Source of the DNA: Pseudoneurospora amorphoporcata
Taxonomy: Eukaryota > Ascomycota > Sordariomycetes > Sordariales > Sordariaceae
Reading direction: 5' to 3'
Length of the DNA stretch: 64,000 nt
Assembly (NCBI GenBank): GCA_033297205.1
Contig: MU859076.1
Location: 124,001 to 188,000 of the forward strand
Below, piece after piece: positions 20,401 to 31,500 of the stretch (its first letter is position 1; every line of letters starts with the position of its first letter). The notes under the pieces are model-generated. The model was not told where the DNA came from. It did no database searches and saw only the letters and a program-made list of their open reading frames with translations. The position numbers and the translations under genes were made by a program.

Positions 20401-21516
20401 GGTGACTTCTTGAAGGAGAAGGATATCTGCTTTGGAGTCAGGTGAGAGAAGATTGCGGAGGATGAGACGGTATCGAGCTTCTTGATCGGTGGTAGAGGTA
20501 GAAGAGGGGTGCTCGAAATCAGCGAGGACGTTCCAGGAGGCTATGTTTAGCAAGTCGGGCGTCTTTGCCTCTTCCTCTTCCTCTCCTTCCCGTTCTTCTC
20601 GGTCATCGCCAGCGTAAGAAACCCAAACCATAGCTCGCTCCTCAAACCTCCACGCCTCCTTCACCTCCTCTTCCTCCCGCCTCAATCCTTCCGCCTCAGA
20701 TACCTTGTCCCACTCAACCGGATTTCCATAATCCTCGCTCCACAACTCCTCTCCCAACCGCATCTTGCCCCAAACTTTCATCTTTCCTTTTCCTGGACCA
20801 TCACTCTGGTCTCTGACCAACCACCATACCTCCTCGACCTCCCACTCCACCGTCGGTAGCAATCCCACTTTTTCCACCAGGAATTTGTGCGCAGAGGATT
20901 TGCTATCTTCAGATTGAGCGATGGTTAGGTGCGGCTTATAATCTCCGGCTTCGTGATGATGCCCCAGCACCTTCAAGATATCCGCCCTCAACTGCGCTAA
21001 GTCACCCAGAGACCCGGATTGCTGCTGCTCTTGGTCGTCGTAGCGGTATATAGTGTTGTGCTTGCGATGCTCAAAAACCCCGACACTATCCAGCTTGAGC
21101 CGGATTTTATCCTCGTCGAAAACCGGCCCCCCACACCCTTCACCCAACACCGATGCATTTCGGCCATTTACTACCTCCCCATCCGGTCCCGTCCATGCCT
21201 TCCGCCCTTTATCCCACTTGATTCCCCTCGCCTCATTCCTCTCCCTCCTCCCCTCCAAGATTCCACACGGAGCCAGACTCGCCGCATCTTCCAGATCGCC
21301 TGGCTCGACAAAGGGGTAAATGAGGTTGATGTGCGGTGGCCATTTGTGGTAGGCTTTGTCGTAGAGGGCACGAAGGGAGTTGATGGGGGGCCAAAGGTGG
21401 GGAGGGGGGATTATGGCGAGGGCTGTGTCATAGGAGGTTAGGCGGGGTGTCCAGGGGGGTTGTTTCGAATCCGATGGGGATTCTTGAGGGGCGAGAGAAG
21501 GCTCCGTGGACGCCAT
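17470..21516 (-). CDS. Four-domain RNA end-processing protein: 2H phosphoesterase - EEP nuclease - nucleotidyltransferase - MJ1316
   Basis: A single exon gives 1348 aa. Residues about 30-300 form a 2H phosphoesterase (2'-5' RNA ligase fold) with histidine motifs HINLIYPF (62) and HLTIAQS (196). Residues about 320-700 are an endonuclease/exonuclease/phosphatase domain with NIASWNVL, LLLQEVTD, VVAGDFNLA and YASDHWG, interrupted by an acidic insert. Residues about 740-1130 are a poly(A)-polymerase-type nucleotidyltransferase with the GS...DxD signature in GSFALGVHTSSSDMDVLAIG. After an acidic/Lys linker, the C-terminal 80 residues match MJ1316 (DUF504): MNRLRWDSAIDSSDYVVGY, then IPQHRIMYFKRR and VVWDR. 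2H and MJ1316 domains are linked in the literature to 2',3'-cyclic-phosphate RNA ends, so RNA repair or 3'-end remodelling is the inferred role. I chose ATG 21516 (A at -3) over 21636 (T at -3). Confidence 0.88.
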   Translation of the reverse strand: MASTEPSLAPQESPSDSKQPPWTPRLTSYDTALAIIPPPHLWPPINSLRALYDKAYHKWPPHINLIYPFVEPGDLEDAASLAPCGILEGRRERNEARGIKWDKGRKAWTGPDGEVVNGRNASVLGEGCGGPVFDEDKIRLKLDSVGVFEHRKHNTIYRYDDQEQQQSGSLGDLAQLRADILKVLGHHHEAGDYKPHLTIAQSEDSKSSAHKFLVEKVGLLPTVEWEVEEVWWLVRDQSDGPGKGKMKVWGKMRLGEELWSEDYGNPVEWDKVSEAEGLRREEEEVKEAWRFEERAMVWVSYAGDDREEREGEEEEEAKTPDLLNIASWNVLADFEHPSSTSTTDQEARYRLILRNLLSPDSKADILLLQEVTDSFLSFLLSPSNTSAESQLLREHYPYVSHPPPSQPDASPLPNFLNQVILSKYPFSWSWLPFARKHKGSVIARFPTIHGNNPDQPLALASVHLSHGLTDMTVAAKKGEIQRVIGHLKDKFPQNPWVVAGDFNLASSSWTVEQAVKQGKISKETVATLDGIERLWREEKGLGVEDAWVVGRAALGEGLVQEEEDMNMDDMDEEGEDKTLFAGEQGATYDPMKNDVAAKVVGSGGNMRPQRYDRILVRGQQVLRIGRFNRFGFVKADHQKGEEHEMGQYASDHWGIRCLLRVVQHDTADQTEKTAEEKSGVTRLETSIKLVTPPAGPLSEPGLLKEAMAELNIFPSQEETAKRKAAFQALKAILLDTPPQGQPSTTDATTVSETQPRSNQPPLIISPAGSFALGVHTSSSDMDVLAIGPFSTTTFFSLAIQRLRRASSSPLYSQQYQPKILRRIHSSTGTMLELSLSSIKFDLQYCPAAHIASHWPRILSTAPPGNAVWSLPALTLTKLKAARDLDYLRRTVPDLAVFRQAHRAVRTWAKGRGVYAQRFGYLGGIQISVMLARVYKALALRGGVSGIGAEELVVSFFEEYARIDWEKDMVYDEVCPWFRQKREKGGEKEVYRRTSREAMVVLGWFGPGLNTSGQASVWSVKTLKEEFGRARDMLVKGEVKSWKEFLEGSGGAEEFLRGYKSYVKVDVQYWGLSPSKGAQFVGWLESRCVMLLVDLHRRAPGVYVRMWPARFVEADTASQQAEADDQAATEGTGPRDYQASYLLGLDADINTSKEDLKLALGSIQTALQRFEEAICSDEKYFDASNTWMSASVVKRSELGNFQLDTRNDCVGEYTPGDDESDSEAEDDDEEDASLLEDLDEATPKKNKGKNKKTTEDQQPRLEPGPKLRSAADVMNRLRWDSAIDSSDYVVGYEDRFLGVKERALDMWKTEQTDEEFIPQHRIMYFKRRSDGQVVWDRKTKKDEVFGSGL

Positions 21517-22822
21517 CTTGTAATCTTTTTTTGATGGTCGTTGAGGTTTTGATGGCTTGCGGGGTTTGGTGGTTGGTGATTGCTTTGTCGAAGGAAACAA
21601 CAGGGTAGGTAACAACTGAATGGCGTTTGCTGCCATCCAAGATGTTACTGACAAACAGCGGATATCGGTCTTATGTGGACAAATACGATTGTTTTCTCGT
21701 ATCCCTCACTGCCGTCAGCTCTGGTAGGAATGGGTAAATGTCCAACCCCGCAGTGCTTACTCCTCCCCCCCTTCGCTCGGTGAACATCACACATCAGCTG
21801 AACCGTCCTAATGGAGCAATCAATCGATACCAACCCTGTCAAAACTTTGAAGGTGTCACCAAACAAAGCCCATGTCAGCCAGGCCGAGTGACTCACGCAG
21901 AGTTGGTTTGCTTGGCGCTTGTCAATGGCCTCCTGGGCATGTTAGAAGACGAGTATGCCCAAGGAGAGGAAGTGACTGCTCCAATCCGCCGTGCCCAGCC
22001 GAACTTCCAATCCAAGGCATCGGCGATATTATTGCTGTAGAGACCACATAGTAGACAAGGCGAAAAACGAAAATCCGCAAGGTCAACAAAGACTGAGAGT
22101 GCTGCGCAAGGAATTGTGGTCGAGTCAAACCCCTGAGCATATCCGTTATGTGTTTGTCCCACCAAGTCGGGATGAACCAACGATGATATGGGCAAAGTCT
22201 CAGTTGTGATACCTCTACCTAGTCAAGAGGACTTTTTTTGTTTCTACAACAGCTACCGGAGCAGTTTTGTGCAACAAAGCAGACAAACAGCAAAAAAAAA
22301 CTTCCAAAATACTATCCGATATCCATTCGCGGTATAAGGATAACTAGGTATGTACCTCTTCGCTTCGTAGCATCAACATGATAAGCATGTACCGATACAA
22401 CAATAATAATAACAACAACAACAAACGCTTATTTGATCAAGACTACCATAATAAACAAGCAAGCAAGCAAATAAACAAATAAACAAACAAACAAACAAAA
22501 CCAAACGCTGGTCTTTTTGATTCTCTTCTCCTTTCCAAAACCCTTCCTTCCATTCAACAGCTTATAATATGCAGATTAGATTATATTCTAGGACCAAAAA
22601 TTGATGTGATGATGTTTCCCCTCAAGACTGAGTGTGTGTAAAACAAGAGAGAGAGAAAACTGATATGCCAAAAACGCGAGTGCTCTTTCCAAAATAATGT
22701 CTTGTGTGTCTTGTTCAAGTTCTTCAATAACCCATTTCCCCTCCGTAAAAAGTGTCGAGTTCGTACGTACTTCGTACTTCATACCATACGTATGTACGAC
22801 ATCAACATCACAGCAACAGAAA
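21517..22822. other. Intergenic region with simple repeats
   Basis: Promoter of the RNA end-repair gene and 3' flank of chs-5 (both minus strand). Microsatellite-like AAT/AAC repeats lie near 22400-22427 and AAGC/AAAC repeats at 22457-22500. No gene. Confidence 0.5.
22457..22500. repeat. Tetranucleotide-like AAGC/AAAC simple repeat
   Basis: Iterated CAAG, TAAA and CAAA units read directly from the sequence. Confidence 0.8.
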
Positions 22823-25800
22823 CTACAACTGGCCAGACAAGAGTGCTTCGGTAGCTGTTTGGGTCAAAGTTAGCCATCATTCCTCATCGGTTTAGTCATC
22901 ATTTGGGGAGAGACAGGAAAGAATACATACCACTGTTGATATAAGCCCTCTTAGCATCCAGCGGAACGCCAAACCTCCTCTCCAGCTCCTGCTTGATTCC
23001 CTTCTTGGTAACCGTCATCAGATCCGCCGTCCTCAAGATCTCGCGAATCTCCGCCAGCAGCGCGTCATCGCTGGGCATACCCGCCAGGCTGGTCATCTCC
23101 AGCTCCTGCTGCGACGGAGTATAGCCCATCAACTGGGACCCGCCGAACTGGGACTGGCGGTTACCAGCCATCAACATCTCCGAGTTGGCAAAAGACATGC
23201 GGCTAGCGTTGTTAACGGGCAGCGATGTCTTGTCGGTGTAGCCTCCGAGATTGAAGCCGGTGGTCGAGCCAGGACGGCTAGCGTAGTTGTAGCCACCGCC
23301 GTACTCGGACATGGCAACGTTGTAGGGGTTCTTGGTGGCGTACGAGTATCCCGAAATCTCGGAGCGGACGTCGTCGTTGTTGCCGCCGTGAGAGGTCTGG
23401 GCCTCCCAGAGCTCGGCCTGGTACTCCTCCCACTTCTTCTTGGGGATGCTGGCGGGGTCGAACTTGCCCTCGTCCGAGATGACAATCTTCTGACCAGCTT
23501 CGCCCGCAACGACACGCGTGTTGCCCCAGTTGAAGTCATCCATGTGCCAGAAAGAGTAGAGAGGAAGGGCAAAACTGAAGACGGGAACGGCGATAATGTA
23601 GAGAACCATCCAGCCGACCATTTCCCACTTGCGACGGAGAGTGAAGATGATAGCTTGCAAACCGTAAATCGCACCGAGGAGAATGAAGGCCGTGATGGGC
23701 ACGACAGTCGCGTTACGTGCCACTATGACGATCAAGTAGACAATGTAAGCAATAGTGACAGGCTGAACAACCGTAGACAGCAAGTCGATGAACACTATGA
23801 ATCGCATGCTGAAACAGCAGAAACCGCAAAGCTGGTTCAATGGGATAAGCTCGATCAGGTTGTGTACGGTAGAGTTGATCCAACGACGGCGCTGGGACAG
23901 GAAAACCTCCCACGAGTCAGGAGCAATAGTCCAGGCGTGGGCGGCGAAGATGTACTTGGTCTTGTAGGTCGAGTGGAACTTGAGAAGCAGGGTTGTCAGG
24001 TAACGATCCTCACCAAGGTGAAGAAGGTTCTTCATGTGCAGCGTATCGACACGAATGGTGGAATAAGCCTCGACGACCTCGCGACTGACGAACAGTGGCT
24101 TGCCAGAGTCGGCAGCGCGGATGCGGTACATGGAGAAACAGCCGGGAAGACAGGTGACGGAACCGAATAGCGACTCGAAGGCCTTAGACAAGTTGTGCGA
24201 GATATAATACTCGTACACCTGGATCATGGTAACGAACGAGGCCTTGGCGTTGGTCAGAGCAGTCTCACCGCACACGGCAATGAGACGGGTATCCTCGAGG
24301 AAGGCAGCAACGAAGCGCGTGGCCGAGTCGGGCGCCACAACTGTGTCGGCATCGATCTGCAGCATGTACTCGTAGAAGGTCGGATTCACGCCGATGATGT
24401 TGCGGATCTGATGGTACATCTCCAACTCGAGCGGGCTCATGGGGAGGTTGTAGTGGACGCGGTTGAGGAAGCGCATCATGACCATCTGGGAGTCACGCTT
24501 GCCACGGTTACCGGGACGAGAGACCTCGGAAGGCTTGCCAACCTTGACGATGACCATGAAGGGAACAATGTGGCCCTGCACCTCGTAAAGACCCGAGTAG
24601 ACCTTGCCCATGTTGTGCTGCTTCTGGCCTTCACCGAGCGACTCAAAGCTGAGAGGCTCAGGATCAACCGTCTCCGAAACGCCCAGAATGTCAAGCACAA
24701 TGCGGGGAGTAGGCCTATCGTTACCCTGACCGATAATCATACCGTCACAGACAATGATGAGAAGCTTGCGCTTATCATCGTACTGCATACGGGCGGCGGA
24801 ATCGATGGCGCGGCGGAGAGACTCCTCGTCCTCCGTGTAGGCCGGAACCATGGCCATGATGAACTTGTCGAGGTTCTCTGGCATGTTCTTCTGGCCGAAT
24901 TGCAGGGCAGCAAAGAACTTGAAGACAATGACAGTCGCCAACACAATCGAAATAGCCAGGACGAGGTACTCGGAGAACTTGCAGCGGGCCGAGTTACGGG
25001 TATCGACGTCTCCGATGTAGAAGAGGTTGTCGAGGCAGAGCTTCATATCGGCCTTCTTATTGGGGGTAATGCTCAACGCGTCCCAGAGCTTGCTGACATC
25101 CTCACCGGCCCTTTGGTCGAAGAGGTCGACGACAAGCTGATCCATGAAATTGATAGCATCGGGATCCGTGGGATCAGGCTCGCCAGGGGCAGCGCGTTGG
25201 TGACGCCCGCCCTTGAGATATTGGGTCATGTCATAGACACGGCCTTGGAGGATAGCAATCGATTGCTGCTTGCTAGCGAGCTTCTTGACATAGGATGGCG
25301 AGTAACCAATGTTGCCAACCTTGTAGCCATTACCCTTGAGAAAGATCATCTGCTCCGCGAACCAGTCAGGACGGCTGTCATTGGTCTGGTGACGGAAATC
25401 ATGGTAATGCGCGTGCCGATCCTGGGGACTGATGACAGCGGCCGCGTTGGTGATGTTGTCCGACTTGTAGTCGAGGGTGACCGTGTCCGCAACCCTGCCG
25501 TTTTTACCGCGGCACAAAGCCGAGACCTGAACGGGGAAGAGGCCCGAAATGTCAAGACCAGCGTACTGTGTGAAGGACTTTGACTCCAGCTTGGGGTAGT
25601 GGCGTGGCGCGAAACTACCAATGTCGAAAACCTGACCGCGAATAGCCGCATAAGCAGGGTTCTTGTCCTTGCCGTCGAAGCTGGACAGTTCCTCAGGACT
25701 GTAAACGTGCTGCCTGGGGCAGATGAGTATCGGGAAAACAACAATGAAGAAGGCAGCAACCAAGCAGAAGAACCAGATGATGAAGTTGATGGCCACCTTT

Positions 25801-28583
25801 TCTCTCCAAGCCATGCGGACGTCCTTACGCGGCATCCTGCCGAGAATGCGAATGGCGAAATCGGGAATGAACCAAGTCAGAAGATAGGTCAAGAAGACCC
25901 AGCGCTTACGACTAGGCTTGTCCTTGTACACCTCAACCTCAGCCATATCCTTCTCATTGGCCTTTTCCGCCATCTGCTCACGGGTCTCGAACGTCTTGAA
26001 CATGTCGCCCGCGCCGATAGCAGTGCCGGCCTCCGATCGTGTGTCCACATCGTTGCTTCCAAAGTAGCCGGCCTTCTTGTCGTACATCTGCGGCGTGGTG
26101 CTCGTCGAGGTGAACAGGCGCTCCTTCGGATCGCTGAATGGATCTGGTGTAGAACCATTATCCGATGGCACCGCGTAACGGCCCGAGGTCGTAGTGTTCT
26201 CCCCAAGCTGTGCCAGTTCCATCCAGCATCGCTCGCTCAAGAAGACACCAGTAGCGCCAATGGCGACCTCGTTGCTTGGCCACCTCTTGTCCTCAACAAC
26301 CATCTCGACCTTTTCACGTTCGGTTCCAACCAAAATGGTCTCAGCATCTGCCAAGCCAAGGAACTCGCCAAACGGCAGGAATAGACTGAAGTCAGCGGAG
26401 CGCAGGCGCTGGCTGATCTCGGCAATTCCGAAAGTCTGTACCTGTGCCCTGACACACTTGCTATCGAACTGATTCGCAATACGCCGGTCGTTGGGCTTGA
26501 GACAGAATACGAAATAGCAATTCGTCCCTGGCGCGTTGAAGGATGTCTTGACATTTTCAAGCGCAGAGAGAAACTGGGCTGCCGCGCCTTGTTCCGAGCC
26601 CTTGCCAGACTTCCTGTTAGGCTCTCCCGACTCGCTGACCTCGTCGATCGCGATATCCGCATCTGACTTCTCTCCCCGCAGGCGACGACCTGGGGCGGAG
26701 CGTCCTTTCCGCGACAGAACACTAGGTGTGCGCATCGGCTTGGAGCTGACTGAGGCCTGCATGACCGTGGTCTTCTCTTGCGGGTGAACAACGGTCTGAA
26801 GGGCCTCTTGGCCGAAGAGGCGGATGACAAAGTTGCTCTTGCTGGAGTTGATCAGGTTCATGAGGTCACCAGAGATAACCTCACCGTTCTCCTCCACCAG
26901 GCCCTTGACAGGGTAGTCGACCTCACCCGCGAAGTGCTTCACCGTGAACGTCGCAGCGGTGTTTTCGGTAAAGAAGTTGCTGCCGGGCAGCTTGGCAGTC
27001 GCCGAACCAACCTCAATAGCCGGGTTCTTGCCCTCGAAGCGCTTGCGCAGACTCTCAAGCAATTGCATGTCCGTGCGATGACGGCGGGTCTGGTCATCCA
27101 AGATGCTGAGGAGACCATTTCCGGGCTTCAGCAATCCCTTTACGGCATCCGAATTGTCGAAGTAGCTCGTCGCGGGGACAGTAACCTCCTCTGTCTCGAG
27201 CAGCTCGGCCTTGCGGTCGAAGAAGTTCTGGAGGGTCAAATTGTACAACTCCTCGGCAGCAGCATTGTTGAGCAGCTGATCAAGTACGGAACCGGTGGAA
27301 GACTGTTGCTGGAAACCGGGGAAATCGATAATCGAAACAGTGTTGGAGATAGACTCCTCAGCGGCGCACAGCTTCTGGTTGACGTTTTCAATGATGTAAG
27401 CAACGAGAAGCGAGTACAAAGTCCGCGCCAACTCGTCGGCGTTCTCACGAGCACCCGCAGGATCCAACATAACCGTGACCCTTTCCTTGTGGATCATCTT
27501 GGTCTTGTAACCCAATGTTGTCTGGAGGTCCTGGACGCCTACACCAAGGAAAGCAGCGACAATAGCCAAAACATCCTTGTTCTTGACGGCAGTAACGTTC
27601 TGGCCACCCTCATGAGAGAAGCCACCGCTGTCGTCGCCAGTAGCGGAAGTGCTCGATGTCGTCTCGAATTCGAGCTGGCCGATATGGAGAATGGCGGCCA
27701 AGATCTGGCAGATCTCAGCGATCTCAGTCCTGGGGAACTCGAGTTTCCTCAAGGCCGTCTTGAAAAGCTGGAATCCCTCGGCATCGTTGATGCCAACCTT
27801 GAGTTGCGTAGGGTGACCCAGATACTTCCACCGCTTACCCCCTGTGGTACCTTCCTCAAATCCCAAATGGGCCTTTTCTGCGGGACTTGTACCAGCCAGG
27901 AGGTAGTACAACACGTGGAAGTTGCGTTCTCCAGTTGGCACAGCCGCTATCCTACTCCTTTCCAGACGGTGATCCAAGAGCTTGGCACCGATGAGTTGTG
28001 GGCTGGTGGTGGATGCTGTGTCGTATTGCAACTCGAAGAAGAGACCAGCCTTGGAGGCCGTCGGCGTCGTGGCTGTCTTGGTGGTGGTGAGCGTATCGAA
28101 AACATATGCAGCAAGGGACACCTTGCTGGAAAGGGGGGTTGAAGACTTGTTGAGGAGCGCGGTCAAGACGTGAGCACGGATAGTAGTCTTTCCTGAGCCC
28201 GATTCACCCCTATTGTCTCAGCCCGTTAGTAAAAAGGTCACGCCGCAGGGTTAACATGAGCAAGAGACGACGTACAAGAAAAGTACTGCCTGGTTCTCAG
28301 ACCGATGACCGAGACGGAGGTAGGCCCTCTCGGCCATGTCCTCGGCACCGCCCATGGCCGAAGACTCTCTGGTGCCATCTCCTTTTGTAGAGCTAGTGTA
28401 TGTGTTGATGGAAACGAGTGCGTGGGATGAAAGTCGGGAAATCGGTAGCGAGACGTGGAATCGACTGGCCAGATGAGCCGTCAAGTGTGTATCCGACTGA
28501 AGATGAGCCGGCAGCGAGGGTAACGAAGGTTGGGTATGGGCCCCTCCACCCGTCCCCCCTACGGGAGGAAGGTTGAGCGCCAT
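22823..28583 (-). CDS. chs-5: Class V chitin synthase with N-terminal myosin motor domain
   Basis: Minus-strand exons 28583-28276, 28209-22931 and 22854-22823 give 1872 aa. The introns are 66 nt (TT|GTACGT...ACAATAG) and 76 nt (GTATGT...AAACAG). The myosin-like motor occupies about residues 1-780, with the P-loop GESGSGKTT (104-112) beginning right at the first junction. A cytochrome-b5-like region ([13 protein letters not shown]) follows between membrane segments, then the chitin synthase 2 catalytic domain with [12 protein letters not shown] (Q1542), [12 protein letters not shown] and CGETAL. C-terminal membrane helices and a DEK_C-like tail ending [10 protein letters not shown] complete it. 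The enzyme polymerises UDP-GlcNAc to chitin at hyphal tips and septa; the motor is thought to aid delivery. It is divergent from chs-7. Confidence 0.96.
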
Positions 28584-31500
28584 AGCGAGAGCGCTGCTGG
28601 GAAACTAGTATGTATATCTCGATATGTCTATATGACCTCTAGGGCGTCCGGAAGAAGGCTGTATCGTCGAGGCCGTCGGCGTCTGTCGTCGATCGAAGTG
28701 TTTTGGAGTCGTTGTCCAGTCGTCGAGAGTAGGTTGACAATTGCGATTGGGGAGTTGTCGTCCGATGTCAATTCAAATGACAGCCTGCCCGCCTCAGCGG
28801 AATATGCGATGCGGCTGGATGTATGCCGTCGGAGCCCAGACAGGACGAAACAGTGAAGACAGCCAGGCAAAACGAGGGTCCAGATGCGACAAAGGCGTCT
28901 TGGTTAAACTAACGAGCGTCAGAGAGGAGAGGAAAGATAGAACGACAAGGCTAAGCAAACGTTGGAGACGCTCGAAGCTTTTTCCGAACCTGCAATTCCC
29001 CGGCAGCGAGCGAGAGAAGTGTACAGCGATGGAAACGCTGGGTAGGTTCACACCGGCGGCGTCGCCTGCTGTCTGATGGAGGCTATGGAGCCGGTTGACT
29101 GGGGAAAGGGGATTCGAATGTTTTCTCTCAGATGTGGGTTACGGCGGTCTGGATAGGCCTGAGGCGCAGTTCTGCCATACGAAGTACCTGCCCCTTTCCA
29201 GCATGTGATTGGCCACCTGGGGTACGGCTTCTCCACGCGGCCAGGGGGATGCGTGATTCAAAATATGTAAACAAGGGAACAAGGCGAGGAACGCAGAACC
29301 TAGGCTTCAACCTGTTCCACTTCAGCTTCCTCACTTTTTCCAGTATAGGCTGGCCGTGATGCCGGAGCAAATCTTTGGATCAGATAGATCACCACACATG
29401 GGTCACGTCTCTTTACCACTTGGCAGGACAGACGGTCTGTGTTTTGTCCTGAACTCTTGGGACGTACTGGTGATCCTCTTCTGAAGCCCTGTCGACCAGA
29501 ACCACAAACGGTGTACCCAGCCTAACCACCAACAGCGGTCGCCGCCCAGCGGGATTTTCTCTTCTGCCGTCTCCAGGGGCAGTCTTACCCAGCTTGATTT
29601 TCTTTGCCCGCTCTGTTCCCATTGCGGTCAGCAACCGGGAGCCCCCGGAGCGGATGGACGCCTTATGATAGCATTGCTTTCGAAAATCGAGGGCCCATGC
29701 CCGCGGAATTAAGCATACGATAGTGTGTGCGCCTCTCTGGGGGATGGAAACACACAAGAGTTGTTGACATGCTTTGTCCTTTCAGCCGCCTATGCTGTTA
29801 TTCGGTTGCTATGCTAATATCGAAGTTAGTTTGCACTGTCTCGACGCACTCCTACTGGCTGGTCTCCACTGTTGATGCCAAGGAAGGGGGCCATTCAATC
29901 TCTGTTGGTTCGATGGTTTCTGCAAGACCTCTGCCTCGGAAAGTGACAAACGCATTCGATGTCAGGCACCACCATACCAGGCCTGTTTGGACATCATGAT
30001 TGTTCTTGTCTTCTTGTCTTCTTCTTTTCTTCCCAAGGAGGGGACAGTCCCGCTCTTTGTCAAATGGCCGATTAACTATTTGAAGATGTCGCGGATGACC
30101 ATTTGCTTGTCTTGTGAGATGTCACTGCTGTATCCGTGGGGTGGCGTGCCCTTGGGAATACGAGAATTGGAGAACAATGGTGGGTGGATTTTGAAGGCCT
30201 GGTCGGGTGCAGTGGTGCTGTCTTTGCGCTGCAAATTTCCTCGTATGTATGAATTGGGGGTAGCGTACGGCACGGAACGTACTAGTAGGGGTACCACCTC
30301 GTAGGGTTTGTGCGTTGGACCGTCTGCCGGTGTGCCGTAGTCCGGCGTAGTCGGTGGTACTATGACGCCGTTTTGAGTCTCGCTTTTTTGTTAGTGTTAA
30401 GCCTCGGAGATTGGGTGGACGATGCGGTGACTTTTTTTTGTCAGCTGTCAACGCGATGGAAGAAGTAATTGATTTGGCTCGATACGTTGATGAAGTTGAT
30501 GAATGATCTGTTCCCGTGGTTCAATTTACTCTGTGCCAGCAACAACAGAAGGCGCGGAGAGGACTGAGGGAAGGTGCCTTGATCCGATCCAGACAATCGA
30601 TCACCCCGCCATTTTACTTTCTGCACGAGCGTTCGGGCGGTTTTCCAGCGCGCGCTACAGGTGGCGCCCGCCATCAGGAACAGGAAGGAGCGCGGTTGTC
30701 GCTTGCTCACCCGGACCTGCCATGATCGCGCCTGCACAAACCTCCACCGAAATCTGCCTCTAAATTATTCTAGTGTGCAGCGGTAGGACGGGTTCATCCT
30801 TTCCTTTGAGCCTGCCCCTGAATGCATTCTCGAGTAATGACGCACATGATGTCCAGACATTTTCGTGGGGAACATATGATGTACAGCAAGATTTGAATTA
30901 TTTTACCGTGTGAATTCTGTTGGTTTGCAAAATTCGAGGTTGTGATCGTCCCCAGATCCCCATCACTAACCTTATCAGCAAGGTGACTAGGGCAGCGCCA
31001 ATGTTGTAGAGCATCGAGAACCTGGCGATAGCTTCACGTTCCCACACACGAGCCCGAAGGCAACGTTAACACGAAGAGCCGTTGAGGTCGCCCAACATTC
31101 TTTTTATGTTTCTTCACCCACAAAGAGTCTGACAGTTGCATCGCGGCGCAGGTAAAAGGGGTCGGCAAAAGGAGAAAAAGGCAACTAAAAAAAGAAATGG
31201 TCCGGTTGGAGGTGGCACATGGGGTGTGGAGCAGCCCCCCTTAAAGAGTCTCATTTTCGCCGCATCTGCCTTGGCTGTCAAGGACGATATTCCACCATAT
31301 TGAATATCCATGATGACCATTCTATCGAGGCTCAATTTTCAATGTCACTTGAAGCAAGACAGCGGAGCGGGGCACGCAATTATACGTGCCAAGGCAGCGG
31401 AACATTTTCCATAAGGGCATGGTTTTGGGTTACTGTCGATGGTTGCCAGGAGGGGCCATGTTGCACACATTCGCGGACCGCTGCATCGGGCGCTGTGGTG

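Noticed and set aside
24195..25583. 462-codon + strand open frame antisense to chs-5
   Set aside because: It mirrors the catalytic core of chs-5; long antisense frames arise here because coding codons avoid the ones that would read as stops on the other strand. No family features.
26778..28142. 454-codon + strand open frame antisense to the chs-5 motor domain
   Set aside because: Same explanation; amino-acid composition is biased and no motif is present.
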